In this document: positions 48,108-57,246 of the stretch, in pieces
How positions within the stretch are numbered: position 1 is the stretch's first letter
Layout of the letters: each line of letters starts with the position of its first letter
DNA from: an uncultured Bacteroidales bacterium
GTDB taxonomy: Bacteria > Bacteroidota > Bacteroidia > Bacteroidales > Paludibacteraceae
Direction: 5' to 3'
NCBI GenBank assembly: GCA_934692905.1
Contig: CAKUUM010000003.1
Location: 1 to 64,000 of the forward strand
Length of the DNA stretch: 64,000 nucleotides
Position numbers and translations under genes: made by a program
Notes under the pieces: model-generated
The model's database searches: none
Seen by the model: the letters and a program-made list of their open reading frames with translations, nothing else
What the model was told of the DNA's origin: nothing

Positions 48108-48139
48108 CAAAATTACCCCATTTATTCCGCTTTTACAAA
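48108..48139 (-). promoter_or_regulatory. Promoter for the acyl-CoA synthetase gene
   Basis: On the minus strand TTTG (48139-48136) and TAATTTTG (48115-48108) are 20 bases apart. Next to it, 48170-48225 holds several short ACCCC/GGGGT inverted repeats of unknown role. Confidence 0.65.
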
Positions 48140-48312
48140 CAATAGGTGTGCGCCACCAATTTAAGGTATTAATTACCCCTTAAATGGGGTGAAATGCACA
48201 AATACGGGGTGAATGACAGGTAATACGCTCTTTGTCTGCCCGATTTTGCCTTGCTGTTCATGGAATGTTCTCCTGTATGTCTCTGTTCGTGCTGCCTGTT
48301 TTTGCACTGCTT

Positions 48313-48400
48313 TTGTCGGGCTAAGTGTATGAGATTAGTATGTGATTAGTATGTTATTAGTATGTGATTAGTATGATATTCTGCGGACCTTGTCGAAACC
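48313..48400 (+). repeat. Dispersed 11-base-unit repeat element, copy 3
   Basis: Left flank TTGTCGGGCTAAGTGTATGA G, four units (ATTAGTATGTG, ATTAGTATGTT, ATTAGTATGTG, ATTAGTATGAT), right flank ATTCTGCGGACCTTGTCG. It lies upstream of the mlaE promoter, same orientation. No short-period repeat is seen on its left. Confidence 0.9.
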
Positions 48401-48418
48401 TTCGTATGAGGATGAGCA

Positions 48419-48450
48419 TTTGTGGGAATGAAAAAAAAAGTGTAACTTTG
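48419..48450 (+). promoter_or_regulatory. Promoter for mlaE-mlaF
   Basis: TTTG (48419-48422) and TAACTTTG (48443-48450) are 20 bases apart, about 30 bases before the mlaE ATG and 20 bases after repeat copy 3. Confidence 0.75.
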
Positions 48451-48479
48451 CGGTCTTTAGATATCTAAACGCACAAAAT

Positions 48480-49220
48480 ATGAAGATTTTAGAGCACATA
48501 GGCGAGTACTGCCTGCTGATGGGACGGGTGTTCCGGTTGCCCGACAGGCAGCGGATGTTCTGGCGGCAGACCAGCCGTGAGATGGAGAAACAAGGCTTGC
48601 AGTCGATACTCATCACGCTGATTGTCAGTGTGTTTATGGGCGCGATTATGACCATGCAGACCAAACTGAATACCGAGAACCCGCTCCTGCCCACCTACAC
48701 TACAGGGCTTGTAACGCGCGACTGTATATTGTTGGAGTTCTCCAGTACGATTCTGTGTCTGCTGTTGGCGGGCAAAGTGGGGTCTAACATCGCGTCGGAG
48801 ATAGGCACTATGCGCATCACGGAGCAGATAGACGCCATGGAAATCATGGGCGTTAATTCTGCTAACTACCTGATATTGCCAAAGATAGTGGCGTTTATGG
48901 TGATGATGCCGCTATTAGTGACGCTGTCGATGTTCACGGGTTTGTGCGGCGGATACGCCATCAGTGCGCTGACCGATGTGCTGACGGTGGACGAGTACCT
49001 TATAGGTATCCAGTACGCGTTCATACCGTTCTATGTGTGGTATTCGTTCATCAAGACGGTGGTGTTCGCGTTCATCATCGCGAGCATGTCTTCATACTAT
49101 GGCTACTACGCCTACGGCGGCGCGCTGGAAGTGGGCAAGGCAAGTACGAAAGCCGTGGTTAACAGCAGTATTGTGATACTTTTGATGGATGTGGTTCTCA
49201 CCAATTTAATGCTGAATTGA
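48480..49220 (+). CDS. mlaE: MlaE-type ABC permease (phospholipid transport)
   Basis: A 246-aa inner-membrane permease of the MlaE/YrbE family, which moves phospholipids between membranes to keep outer-membrane asymmetry. It has about five membrane segments and the conserved core GKVGSNIASEIGTMRITEQIDAMEIMGVN (residues about 98-127, given here in part: SEIGTMRITEQIDAMEIMG). mlaF follows after one base. The MlaD substrate-binding gene, usually next, is not in this run. Confidence 0.93.
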   Translation: MKILEHIGEYCLLMGRVFRLPDRQRMFWRQTSREMEKQGLQSILITLIVSVFMGAIMTMQTKLNTENPLLPTYTTGLVTRDCILLEFSSTILCLLLAGKVGSNIASEIGTMRITEQIDAMEIMGVNSANYLILPKIVAFMVMMPLLVTLSMFTGLCGGYAISALTDVLTVDEYLIGIQYAFIPFYVWYSFIKTVVFAFIIASMSSYYGYYAYGGALEVGKASTKAVVNSSIVILLMDVVLTNLMLN

Positions 49221-49221
49221 C

Positions 49222-50004
49222 ATGATACAAGTGAAGGATATCGTCAAGAGTTTCGACGGAAACGTGGTGCTGAACCATATCTCCGCGGACTTTCACGACG
49301 GCGAAGTGAATATGATTATCGGTCAGTCGGGCTCGGGTAAGACGGTGCTGATGAAGTCGATGATTGGCTTGCACACAATTGATGAAGGGCAGATAATCTA
49401 CGACACCACTTACCCCACCCGTGGACAGCGCAACATCGCCGAGATGAAGGAGAAAGAGGTGCGTATGCTGCACCGTGAAGTGGGTATGCTGTTCCAGGGA
49501 TCGGCGTTGTTCGACAGCCTGACCGTGCAGGAGAATGTGATGTTCCCGCTGGAGATGTTCTCGCAGATGTCCCACGACGAGATGGTGGAGCGCGCGCGCT
49601 TCTGCCTGACCCGTGTGAACATGCCCGAGAGGGCTTTCGCGCTGATGCCCAGCGAGATAAGCGGCGGTATGCAGAAGCGTGTGGCGATAGCGCGTGCCAT
49701 TGCCCTGAACCCCAAGTACCTGTTCTGCGACGAGCCCAACTCAGGTCTCGATCCCAAGACGAGCCTTATCATTGATGCCCTGATACAGGACATCACCCGT
49801 GAGTATGGCATCTGCACTGTGGTGAACAGCCACGACATGAACTCCATCATGGAGATAGGTGACAATATCGTCTTCCTCAAGAACGGTGTCAAGGAGTGGC
49901 AGGGCAGCCGGCACGACATCTTTCATGCTGATAACGAAGCACTTAACGACTTCGTATTTGCCAGCAACCTGTTCAAGAAGGTAAAAGAAGCCAACAAAGA
50001 CTGA
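49222..50004 (+). CDS. mlaF: MlaF-type ABC ATPase (phospholipid transport)
   Basis: A 260-aa ATPase partner of MlaE. Walker A is GQSGSGKTVLM (about 34-44); the signature SGGMQKRVAIARAIAL, Walker B YLFCDEPNSGLDP and the H-loop NSHDMNS are all intact. After one base comes a gene of another kind (M6-prodomain-like), with no MlaD homologue. Confidence 0.94.
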   Translation: MIQVKDIVKSFDGNVVLNHISADFHDGEVNMIIGQSGSGKTVLMKSMIGLHTIDEGQIIYDTTYPTRGQRNIAEMKEKEVRMLHREVGMLFQGSALFDSLTVQENVMFPLEMFSQMSHDEMVERARFCLTRVNMPERAFALMPSEISGGMQKRVAIARAIALNPKYLFCDEPNSGLDPKTSLIIDALIQDITREYGICTVVNSHDMNSIMEIGDNIVFLKNGVKEWQGSRHDIFHADNEALNDFVFASNLFKKVKEANKD

Positions 50005-50005
50005 T

Positions 50006-50359
50006 ATGAAAAAGATAAGTATCCTATTGGCACTATGTGCCTCACTGACAATTTGTTATGCCAAAGTGCCTCCTCATCGCGGAGTACCCGCCTACCCGGG
50101 CGTGATAGAGCGCGTGCAACCCGATGGCGACACGCTGCAAACTTATCTGCGTGGCGATGAGCGCATGCACTGGACCATGACTTTGGACGGTTGGCAGGTG
50201 ATAGAGGACAGGCACGGACGCCTTTGTTATGCCACCACCAACTGCACGGGCAAAGTAATTTCCTCCCGCAAACAGGCACACAACAAAGAGCGGCGTACCG
50301 CCCGCGAAACGGCATGGCTGGAGAAGCATGGCGTGAAGAAAGAGGTGATATTGTATTGA
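50006..50359 (+). CDS. Stand-alone M6-protease prodomain-like secreted protein
   Basis: A 117-aa exported protein (signal MKKISILLALCASLTICYA). Its body, AYPGVIERVQPDGDTLQTYL then RGDERMHWTMTLDGWQV, matches the N-terminal pro-region of the M6 protease encoded 50 bases downstream ([37 protein letters not shown]): same order of Q-x-D-G-x-T-L, G-D-E, H-W and a final W-V. It lacks any catalytic domain and ends cleanly. It could be a prodomain chaperone or inhibitor acting in trans, or a duplication remnant. Spacing (1 base after mlaF) suggests it is cotranscribed. Confidence 0.65.
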   Translation: MKKISILLALCASLTICYAKVPPHRGVPAYPGVIERVQPDGDTLQTYLRGDERMHWTMTLDGWQVIEDRHGRLCYATTNCTGKVISSRKQAHNKERRTARETAWLEKHGVKKEVILY

Positions 50360-50408
50360 CAGAGACTTACCTAAGGAAATGAGTATAACCCTAAAAACAA
50401 CAAACCCG

Positions 50409-52061
50409 ATGAAGAAGATAGTATCATTAGTAATCTGCTGTGCTACAGCACTTTGTATATATGCAGTTCCTGCCCGCCGCACGGGGCGCACTGTCACGCA
50501 AGCCGACGGCACCACCCTCACCGTATTTGCTCACGGCGATGAGCATTTCCACTGGCTGACCAACGGGCAGGGCGAGTGGGTAGCCCTCAATGCCCAGGGC
50601 AACTACGAGGTCATTCCTGCCCTTACCGACGAGCAGATACAGGCACGCCGTGCCCATTCCCCTCGTCGCCTGCCGCAGCAGACCACCAAAGCCACGCCCC
50701 TCAACATCGCTCCCCGTGGACTTATCATATTGGTCAACTTCCAGGATAAGGCTTTCACCACTACCAAAGCCGAAATGGACAGCATGATCAACGGGCAGAA
50801 CTACACGCGCGCATACTCCTACACCTACGGCGGTGAGCGTCTTGACATCACCTCCAAAGGTTCTGCACGCGAGTATTTCTACGAGGCGTCCAACCGCCAG
50901 TACCACCCGCAGTTCGATGTGGTCGGACCCGTTACTGTCAGCCAAAGGATGTCATACTACGGCGCCAACGACAGGAATGGCAACGACAAGAATCCCGAGA
51001 AGATGATTCAAGAGGCGTGCGAACTGGCCAAGAGTGAATACAATGTGGATTTCACCCTTTATGACAATGACAACGACGACTACGTGGACTTCGTCTATGT
51101 CTTCTACGCAGGCTACGGTGAGGCGGATGGCGGCAGTGCAAACACGATATGGCCCCATGCCTACAGCCTGACAGCAGCCAATACGACATGTATTATCGAC
51201 GACAAACAGGTGGACAGTTACGCCTGCAGCAACGAGATGAGCAGCATCTCCGAGGTGCACGACGGCATCGGCACCTTCTGCCATGAGTTCAGCCATGTTC
51301 TGGGCTTGCCCGACCTCTACATCACATCCGAGGTTCGTACTACCCATAAGACCCTTGGCGCATGGGATGTTATGGACTATGGACCCTACAACAACGACGG
51401 CAACACTCCGCCCAACTACTCGGGCTACGAGCGTTTCTTCATGGGCTGGGCGACGCCACGTGTCCTCACCGCCGACGAAGAGGTCGTGCTCCACGACCTT
51501 GCCTCCACCAACGAGGTGCTTCTCATCTCCGAGACAGACGAGCACAACCTCATAGGCAACGATCCGTCGCCCTCCACTTTCTATATACTGGAGAACCGCC
51601 AGCAGACGGGGCTCGACACATACCTCCCCGGGCATGGGCTGATGCTCACCAAGATAAACTACTCTTACAGCAAGTGGCTTTACAACACCGTCAACAATAC
51701 CTCGAGCAGCATGGGCGTGGATCTCATTGAGGCAGATGGCAAAGCCCCCAATCAAAGTAACTATAACCTCCAGAATGGCTATTGGGGCAAAGCCACAGAC
51801 CTCTTCCCTGCAGGCGCGACAGCCTACAGCGGACTGGGCAACCATGCCATAAGCAATATCCAAGAAACAGACGGCATCATCACCTTCACTTTCGGCAGTG
51901 CCACCCCGACCACCAACGTCTCCGTCGTTCCCGATGCCGCTATCCTCGCTATCTACAACGTCCTCGGCGCGCGCATGAACACCACCTCCACCGCCGACCT
52001 CCCGCGTGGCACCTACATCCTGCAAACCACCGGCGGCAGCCGTAAAATCGTCATCCCCTGA
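50409..52061 (+). CDS. Secreted M6-family zinc metalloprotease with sorting-like tail
   Basis: A 550-aa exported peptidase. Signal [20 protein letters not shown] (start 50409; an in-frame ATG at 50379 would put ten residues before it). Pro-region about 20-90; catalytic domain with [11 protein letters not shown] (zinc His, Glu, His, Asp; near residue 292) and the Met-turn-like [11 protein letters not shown]. The C-terminal part ends [21 protein letters not shown] followed by TYILQT, a T9SS type A-like sorting tail. Likely exported by T9SS, consistent with the PorW/SprE-like gene in the window. Its stop overlaps the xth ATG (TGATG). Confidence 0.88.
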   Translation: MKKIVSLVICCATALCIYAVPARRTGRTVTQADGTTLTVFAHGDEHFHWLTNGQGEWVALNAQGNYEVIPALTDEQIQARRAHSPRRLPQQTTKATPLNIAPRGLIILVNFQDKAFTTTKAEMDSMINGQNYTRAYSYTYGGERLDITSKGSAREYFYEASNRQYHPQFDVVGPVTVSQRMSYYGANDRNGNDKNPEKMIQEACELAKSEYNVDFTLYDNDNDDYVDFVYVFYAGYGEADGGSANTIWPHAYSLTAANTTCIIDDKQVDSYACSNEMSSISEVHDGIGTFCHEFSHVLGLPDLYITSEVRTTHKTLGAWDVMDYGPYNNDGNTPPNYSGYERFFMGWATPRVLTADEEVVLHDLASTNEVLLISETDEHNLIGNDPSPSTFYILENRQQTGLDTYLPGHGLMLTKINYSYSKWLYNTVNNTSSSMGVDLIEADGKAPNQSNYNLQNGYWGKATDLFPAGATAYSGLGNHAISNIQETDGIITFTFGSATPTTNVSVVPDAAILAIYNVLGARMNTTSTADLPRGTYILQTTGGSRKIVIP

Positions 52062-52837
52062 TGCCAATGAAGATTATCTCCTACAACCTCAACGGCATCC
52101 GCGCCGCCATCGGCAAAGGGCTCCTCGACTGGCTCCGTCAGGAGAACCCCGACATCTTCTGCATCCAGGAGAGCAAGGCGCAGCCCGAGCAGATTGACAC
52201 CCTCGCCATGCAGGAACTCGGCTACTACAGTTACATTCACTCCGCCGACAAGAAGGGCTATTCGGGCGTGGCCATCTTCAGCAAGACGCAGCCCGACCGC
52301 GTCATCGCGGGCATGGGCAACCCCCGCTACGACTGCGAAGGGCGCGTGCTCCGCGCCGATTTCGGCGACATCACGGTGGTCTGCGTCTATATCCCCAGCG
52401 GCACCACGGGCGGCGTCCGTCAGGAGTTCAAGATGGACTTCCTCGAGGCCTTCCTCAAATGGACGCTCCTGCTGCGCCAGACGCGCCCCAACATCATCGT
52501 CTGCGGCGACTACAATATCTGCCACAAGCCCATTGACATCAACCACCCCGAGCGGCAGGTCGGCGTCAGCGGCTTCCTGCCCGAAGAGCGCGAATGGATG
52601 GACCGATGGCAGGACAGCGGCATGATTGACTCGTTCCGCCTCTTTGACACCCGCCCCGAGCAGTACAGTTGGTGGAGTTACCGCTTTGGTGCCCGCGAGC
52701 GCAACGCAGGCTGGCGTATTGACTACCACTGGGTCAGCGAACCTCTCCGCCCGCGCATCACAGGTGCACGTATCTTGCAGGACGCCGTCCACTCCGACCA
52801 TTGCCCCGTGGAATTAACAATTAATAATCCAAATTAG
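52061..52837 (+). CDS. xth: Exodeoxyribonuclease III (AP endonuclease)
   Basis: A 258-aa enzyme that nicks DNA at abasic sites and removes 3' blocks. Seen are [31 protein letters not shown] (metal Glu), [11 protein letters not shown], and the C-terminal [20 protein letters not shown] with [11 protein letters not shown] 52061 overlaps the M6 stop; ATG 52067 (MKIISYN) is the usual family start. Confidence 0.96.
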   Translation: MPMKIISYNLNGIRAAIGKGLLDWLRQENPDIFCIQESKAQPEQIDTLAMQELGYYSYIHSADKKGYSGVAIFSKTQPDRVIAGMGNPRYDCEGRVLRADFGDITVVCVYIPSGTTGGVRQEFKMDFLEAFLKWTLLLRQTRPNIIVCGDYNICHKPIDINHPERQVGVSGFLPEEREWMDRWQDSGMIDSFRLFDTRPEQYSWWSYRFGARERNAGWRIDYHWVSEPLRPRITGARILQDAVHSDHCPVELTINNPN

Positions 52838-52871
52838 CCCCTACTCACCCCCGTCTTCACCGTGCCAAACA

Positions 52872-52904
52872 GCAAGGGATACACAAGGGATGCGCAAGGG
52901 ATAG
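52872..52904 (+). repeat. Three-unit 11-base tandem repeat
   Basis: GCAAGGGATAC, ACAAGGGATGC and GCAAGGGATAG follow each other directly after xth. The unit differs from that of the dispersed element but the period is again 11 bases. Confidence 0.8.
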
Positions 52905-52955
52905 GCGACCCATACAAATACTAACAAAAGTAAATATCAGCACCTCTCTTTCCCG

Positions 52956-52979
52956 ATAGGGGTCGAATTCGACCCCTAT
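52956..52979. promoter_or_regulatory. Perfect 24-base palindrome upstream of lptB
   Basis: ATAGGGGTCGAA followed by its exact reverse complement, with no loop, at 39-62 bases before the lptB ATG. It could be an operator for a dimeric regulator or the terminator of xth; no T run follows. The half-site starts with the same ten bases (ATAGGGGTCG) as the terminator stem at 46362. Confidence 0.7.
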
Positions 52980-53017
52980 ATATAAGGAGTGCGACAGGAC
53001 AGCCCACAAGAGCGAAC

Positions 53018-53761
53018 ATGGATATACTGAGAACAGAACATTTAATCAAGAAATACGGCAAACGCACCGTGGTGAACGATGTGAGCATCTACCTTGAGCA
53101 GGGCGAGATTGTCGGTCTGCTTGGTCCAAACGGCGCGGGCAAGACCACAACGTTCTACATGACCACGGGGCTCATCACCGCCAACAACGGCAAAATTTTC
53201 CTTAACGACGAGGACATCACCCGCCTCCCCATGTACGAGCGCGCCAAACGGGGCATCGGTTACCTGCCGCAGGAGGCGTCCGTCTTCCGCAAGATGACCG
53301 TGGAGGACAACATCGCCTCCGTGCTCGAGATGACCAAGTTCACCAAGGAGTACCAGAAGCAGAAGTTGGAGCAACTCATCACCGAGTTCAACCTCGGGCA
53401 CGTACGCAAGAACCTCGGTGACCGGCTTTCGGGCGGTGAACGCCGACGCACCGAGATAGCCCGCTGCCTGGCTATCGAACCGAAATTCGTGATGCTGGAC
53501 GAACCCTTCGCGGGCGTTGACCCCATCGCGGTGCAGGAAATCCAGGACGTCGTGTGGCGCTTGAAGGACAAGAACATAGGCATTCTCATCACCGACCACA
53601 ACGTGGACGAGACGCTCATGATTACCGACCGCGCCTACCTGCTATTTGAAGGGAAAATCCTCTTCCACGGTACGCCCGAGGAACTCGCAGCCAACCCCAT
53701 TGTCCGCAAAAACTACCTCGGACGCGACTTCGAACTCAAGAAAAAGACCCGTGTAGATTGA
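53018..53761 (+). CDS. lptB: LPS export ABC transporter ATP-binding protein
   Basis: A 247-aa ATPase powering LPS extraction from the inner membrane with LptFG. Walker [18 protein letters not shown] (about 36-52), LptB-specific [20 protein letters not shown], signature [16 protein letters not shown], Walker [14 protein letters not shown] and H-loop ITDHNVDE. lptFG, lptA and lptC are not in the window. Confidence 0.96.
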   Translation: MDILRTEHLIKKYGKRTVVNDVSIYLEQGEIVGLLGPNGAGKTTTFYMTTGLITANNGKIFLNDEDITRLPMYERAKRGIGYLPQEASVFRKMTVEDNIASVLEMTKFTKEYQKQKLEQLITEFNLGHVRKNLGDRLSGGERRRTEIARCLAIEPKFVMLDEPFAGVDPIAVQEIQDVVWRLKDKNIGILITDHNVDETLMITDRAYLLFEGKILFHGTPEELAANPIVRKNYLGRDFELKKKTRVD

Positions 53762-53820
53762 CCGACGACCCGCGACAGACCCCCGATAGCCCCGCGACAA
53801 ATATACCAGACCCACGCCGG

Positions 53821-53856
53821 GGACGCGGACGCTCTGCGGGGTCCCAATGAGCCCCG
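53821..53856. repeat. Intergenic repeat family B, copy 2
   Basis: GGACGCGGACGC then TCTGCGGGGTCCC and A-A-T-G-AGCCCC, matching 27124-27158 at about 30 of 36 positions. It lies between lptB and the Kelch gene. Confidence 0.65.
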
Positions 53857-53941
53857 TGGGCGAAATGGGGTGCTCTCTCGTCCGCGGTAATTAGGAAAAT
53901 ACCCGCAACACATCCCCGCACCCCTCAAAACCCGATAGCAT

Positions 53942-54910
53942 ATAAAAACAAAGACCTACATATTCCTCTTGGTGCTCTTTGCCCTCACCGCCTGCCACCG
54001 CACCCCCGACATCGAGGTGCCCGTCACGCGCTGTGCGGACATGCCTTCGCCACGCGCCTCGGCGACTGCCTTTACGTATGCGGGTAAGGGCTACATCTTC
54101 GGCGGACGAGACTCCACGGGTACCCGCAGCAACCGCCTTTGGTGCTACGACCCCGCGTCCGACACATGGAGCGACCTCGGCGAGACGCCGCTCCAGCCCC
54201 GCGTGCATGCTATGGCACAGGTGGCGGGCGAACACGTGTACATCGGCATGGGCTTCAACGGTTGGGCGTACAACGACCCGAGTTACCTCCGCGACTTCTG
54301 GCGGTACACCCCCGCAACGGGCGACTGGCAACGCCTTGCCGATTTCCCGACCACCAACACCGTCCGCCCTATCCCCTACCTCATCGGCGACCGCATCTAC
54401 GCCATCTATCCGTCGGGACCCGGTTTCAGTCGCGACATCAATATCTACGACATTCCCACCGACACGTGGACCACGCTCGAGGACGACCACCACCGCGCGA
54501 AATCCGGTCACGGAGTCTTCGGCGCTATGTGTCAAAACCGTTGTTTCCTCGGCGGCGGGTTCAACACTGCCAACCTCGACCAGTGGTGGGAAGCCGACCT
54601 CACCTCCGACCATTGGACCAAGCACCATTCTATGCCCGACGGCGCACGGTTCCTCTCGGCTTGCACCGCCAATAGCCGGTATGTCTATGTCTTCGGCGGA
54701 CGCTATTGGGGTGGCGCACTCACCTCGGGGCATCTCTATGCCGATATTCTCCGTTTCTCCCCCGAAACCAACGACTGGGAGACCTGCGGCACTATGCCTT
54801 ACGGCGAGGCGGAGAACCTCGTGGCTTTCACCATTGACGGGCATATCTACTTCGGCTTAGGCGAAGACATCAACGGACATATCCACTCGCAACTCTATCG
54901 TATTGAATAA
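53942..54910 (+). CDS. Kelch-repeat lipoprotein with a non-standard (ATA) apparent start
   Basis: An exported beta-propeller with Kelch units (KGYIFGGRDSTGTRSNRLWC, YDPASDTWSDLGE, HVYIGMGFNGWAYNDPSYLR, YVYVFGGRYWGGALT). The natural signal reads I-K-T-K-T-Y-I-F-L-L-V-L-F-A-L-T-A-C and would start at 53942 with ATA where ATG is expected; a stop (TAG) lies two codons before. TTG at 53969 is the next start-like codon but leaves only eight residues before the lipobox Cys and no basic n-region. So the start is either ATA, or a G-to-A change has weakened the gene. It overlaps wzi by eight bases. Confidence 0.72.
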   Translation: MKTKTYIFLLVLFALTACHRTPDIEVPVTRCADMPSPRASATAFTYAGKGYIFGGRDSTGTRSNRLWCYDPASDTWSDLGETPLQPRVHAMAQVAGEHVYIGMGFNGWAYNDPSYLRDFWRYTPATGDWQRLADFPTTNTVRPIPYLIGDRIYAIYPSGPGFSRDINIYDIPTDTWTTLEDDHHRAKSGHGVFGAMCQNRCFLGGGFNTANLDQWWEADLTSDHWTKHHSMPDGARFLSACTANSRYVYVFGGRYWGGALTSGHLYADILRFSPETNDWETCGTMPYGEAENLVAFTIDGHIYFGLGEDINGHIHSQLYRIE

Positions 54911-56375
54911 GTTACGCCACATATTGCCCCTGCTCCTGCTCACCGCTTGTCCTGCCTTCGCGTGGGACTGGTGGCCGCTACCCATGGCGCATGAGGACAC
55001 GGCGCGCGACACGCTCTTCTACACCGCCTCACTCAGCGGCGTGGCATCGTATGGCTCCACCGCACCTTTCTGGTTGCAAACCAACCGCCATGGCGACATC
55101 GCTGCCTCACCGTTCAGCGGCAATCTCACAGCGGGCATCATCAAACCCGCTACCCGTCCCAACCGTTGGTGTGACTATGACTTTGCCGTTACGCTCACGG
55201 GGCGGCTGCAAAGCCGGACCGATGCCGTGCTGCCCGCTATGAATACCCTCGGCACGGGCTACACCAACCTCGCGTATGCGCACGCGCGCCTGTACATTAT
55301 TGATATCACGCTCGGAATCCAACCCGAACAATACGGAGTGCCCGACCCGCTCTTGAGCGGCGGTGGGCTGCTCTTCTCCTACAATGCCCATCCCATGCCG
55401 CAAGTGCGCATAGGCATAGACCAATGGACTGCCTTCCCCGGACTGTACGGATATGTGGAAGTGCGCGGAGGTATCAGCCATCTCTGGCAGGCGGACAACG
55501 TCTATATCAGCAAAGGACTGGTGCACCACAAGTGGCTGGGCGGACGCATTGGCGGACGGCTGCCCGTGAACCTGAGTTACGAGTTCCACCACGTGGCGCA
55601 ATGGGGCGGCTACTCGCCCAAGTACGGCGACCTCGGCAACGACTTCCACGCCTTTGTCAATGCCTTTCTTGTGCGCTCGGGCGGCAGTATGGCAAACGAC
55701 CAAATCAACGCGCAAGGCAATCATATCGGCAGTCAGATACTCACGCTTGATGTCAAGGGTGACGGCTGGAAAGTGTCGGCATATTGGAACAATATCTTTG
55801 AAGATGGACCGGTACGCTTTATCGGTTGCGGAATGAACGCGCGCGACGGCTTGTGGGGTATCAATCTTACGCAGACCCGATGGCGGTACATCAGCGGATT
55901 CACCTACGAGTTCCTCACAACCCTCGACCAATCCGGACCGTTCCACGACAAAGACGGTCTCGTTTTCGGCGGCGCGGACACCTATTACCAAAATAGTATC
56001 TACCGCAACGGTTGGAACTACTTCTACCGCACCATCGGCACGCCGTTCATCACTTCGCCGATATACAATGCGGACGGAACCATCTACACGCTCAACCACA
56101 TGGTGCAGTCGCACTTGGTGGGTGTGCGGGGCGACATTTTCGGCTATCGTTACCGTGCCCTCTGTTCCTACACCCGCAACTACGGGTACAACAACCGTTC
56201 CCCGCACCTTCTCTCCACCGGTACGAGTCTCCTCCTTGAGGTCACCCGTCACGTTGAGCAAGCCTGGGGCTTGGATTTCCGCATCTCTTTGGCTACCGAC
56301 ATCGGCACCCAGTTCGGCAATCAGTTTGGTGCCATGCTCACCATCAGCAAATCTGGATTCATCACTTCGTGGTAG
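54903..56375 (+). CDS. wzi: Capsule assembly Wzi-family outer-membrane protein
   Basis: A 490-aa outer-membrane beta-barrel (TTG start 54903, overlapping the Kelch stop; signal about residues 1-20, LLLLTACPAFA). The Wzi family motif is seen in TASLSGVASYGSTAPFWLQT then NRHGDIA, and amphipathic strands run to the end. Wzi anchors capsular or exopolysaccharide on the surface. It converges with the GT2 gene of the polysaccharide cluster and overlaps it by 14 bases. Confidence 0.85.
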   Translation: MNKLRHILPLLLLTACPAFAWDWWPLPMAHEDTARDTLFYTASLSGVASYGSTAPFWLQTNRHGDIAASPFSGNLTAGIIKPATRPNRWCDYDFAVTLTGRLQSRTDAVLPAMNTLGTGYTNLAYAHARLYIIDITLGIQPEQYGVPDPLLSGGGLLFSYNAHPMPQVRIGIDQWTAFPGLYGYVEVRGGISHLWQADNVYISKGLVHHKWLGGRIGGRLPVNLSYEFHHVAQWGGYSPKYGDLGNDFHAFVNAFLVRSGGSMANDQINAQGNHIGSQILTLDVKGDGWKVSAYWNNIFEDGPVRFIGCGMNARDGLWGINLTQTRWRYISGFTYEFLTTLDQSGPFHDKDGLVFGGADTYYQNSIYRNGWNYFYRTIGTPFITSPIYNADGTIYTLNHMVQSHLVGVRGDIFGYRYRALCSYTRNYGYNNRSPHLLSTGTSLLLEVTRHVEQAWGLDFRISLATDIGTQFGNQFGAMLTISKSGFITSW

Positions 56376-57246
56376 GCAGAAGACTATCCAACGTCATTTG
56401 GTTTACCAGTCTGCGCTCTTTGTCGCAGAACCACCCCCACTTGTTGAAATAGCGGCACATATTCACCACATGTATCCATAGCATTTTCGGGCTGTGATAC
56501 GACGCCTTGGCGTGGTTGTGCACGATGGTGACGTAGGGGAAATAGATAGTTAGATAATCTCGGTGGATACGCCTTGTGAGGTCAATGTCCTCGGGGTACA
56601 TAAAGAACCGCTCGTCAAACAGCCGCGCTTTCAGTACCGCTTCCGTACGTAGCAGCATGAAGCACCCGCTCAAGTAGGGTACGTTCATCATCTTGTCATA
56701 TCCCGATGCCCGCAGTTCGTACCGTGCATTGCGTTTCGCCATCCAGCGTTTGGGCAGGAAACGCCGTCCGAATACGTCAAGCGGGGTAGGAAGCAACTTA
56801 CACAGGTATTGTGTCTCGCCGTTGGGATACACCACGTGCGGCATCAGTTGCCCCACTTCTTGGTGGGCAGCCATAAACTCCACCATGGTGTCTATTGCCT
56901 CTTTTGTCACAAGTATGTCAGGGTTTATCACAAGGTGCATCGGCACATCGTCGTACACACTCTCTCGTATTGCGATATTGTGCGCCGCCCCGTACCCGAG
57001 GTTCTTGCCGTTGAAGATATACACTATCCGTTTTTTCGCCCTACCTTTATCCTCTGAAGCCGCATCCTCTCCACTATCCTTCCCCGTACATACTACATCC
57101 TTTTCCATGGGCAACGCCTTTGTTTCCGCAGGCGAATTGTCCACCCAGTACACCCGACGGGTATATTTCGACTGTAGCAGCACCTTGGTTAGCGCCGCCA
57201 CTTCCTCCCATTTCGGCTGATATAGTACGATGGACACGTTGAGCAT
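56362..57246 (-). CDS. GT2 glycosyltransferase (rhamnosyltransferase-like)
   Basis: A 294-aa GT-A enzyme: VSIVLYQPKWEEV at the start, NLGYGAAHNIAI, a metal-binding LVINPDILV in place of D-x-D, and PYLSGCFMLLRTE then DERFFMYPEDIDLTRR, typical of the WbbL-like rhamnosyltransferase group. A lysine/glutamate-rich insert lies at about 45-72. Sixth gene of the wzx-wzy operon. A rhamnose donor would fit rfbB at 34 kb, but the sugar is not certain. Confidence 0.85.
   Translation of the reverse strand: MLNVSIVLYQPKWEEVAALTKVLLQSKYTRRVYWVDNSPAETKALPMEKDVVCTGKDSGEDAASEDKGRAKKRIVYIFNGKNLGYGAAHNIAIRESVYDDVPMHLVINPDILVTKEAIDTMVEFMAAHQEVGQLMPHVVYPNGETQYLCKLLPTPLDVFGRRFLPKRWMAKRNARYELRASGYDKMMNVPYLSGCFMLLRTEAVLKARLFDERFFMYPEDIDLTRRIHRDYLTIYFPYVTIVHNHAKASYHSPKMLWIHVVNMCRYFNKWGWFCDKERRLVNQMTLDSLLPTTK

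Noticed and set aside
50006..50359. The 117-aa gene as a frameshifted full-length M6 protease
   Set aside because: Only 50 bases separate its stop from the next start, too short for a lost catalytic domain, and the next gene has its own signal peptide.
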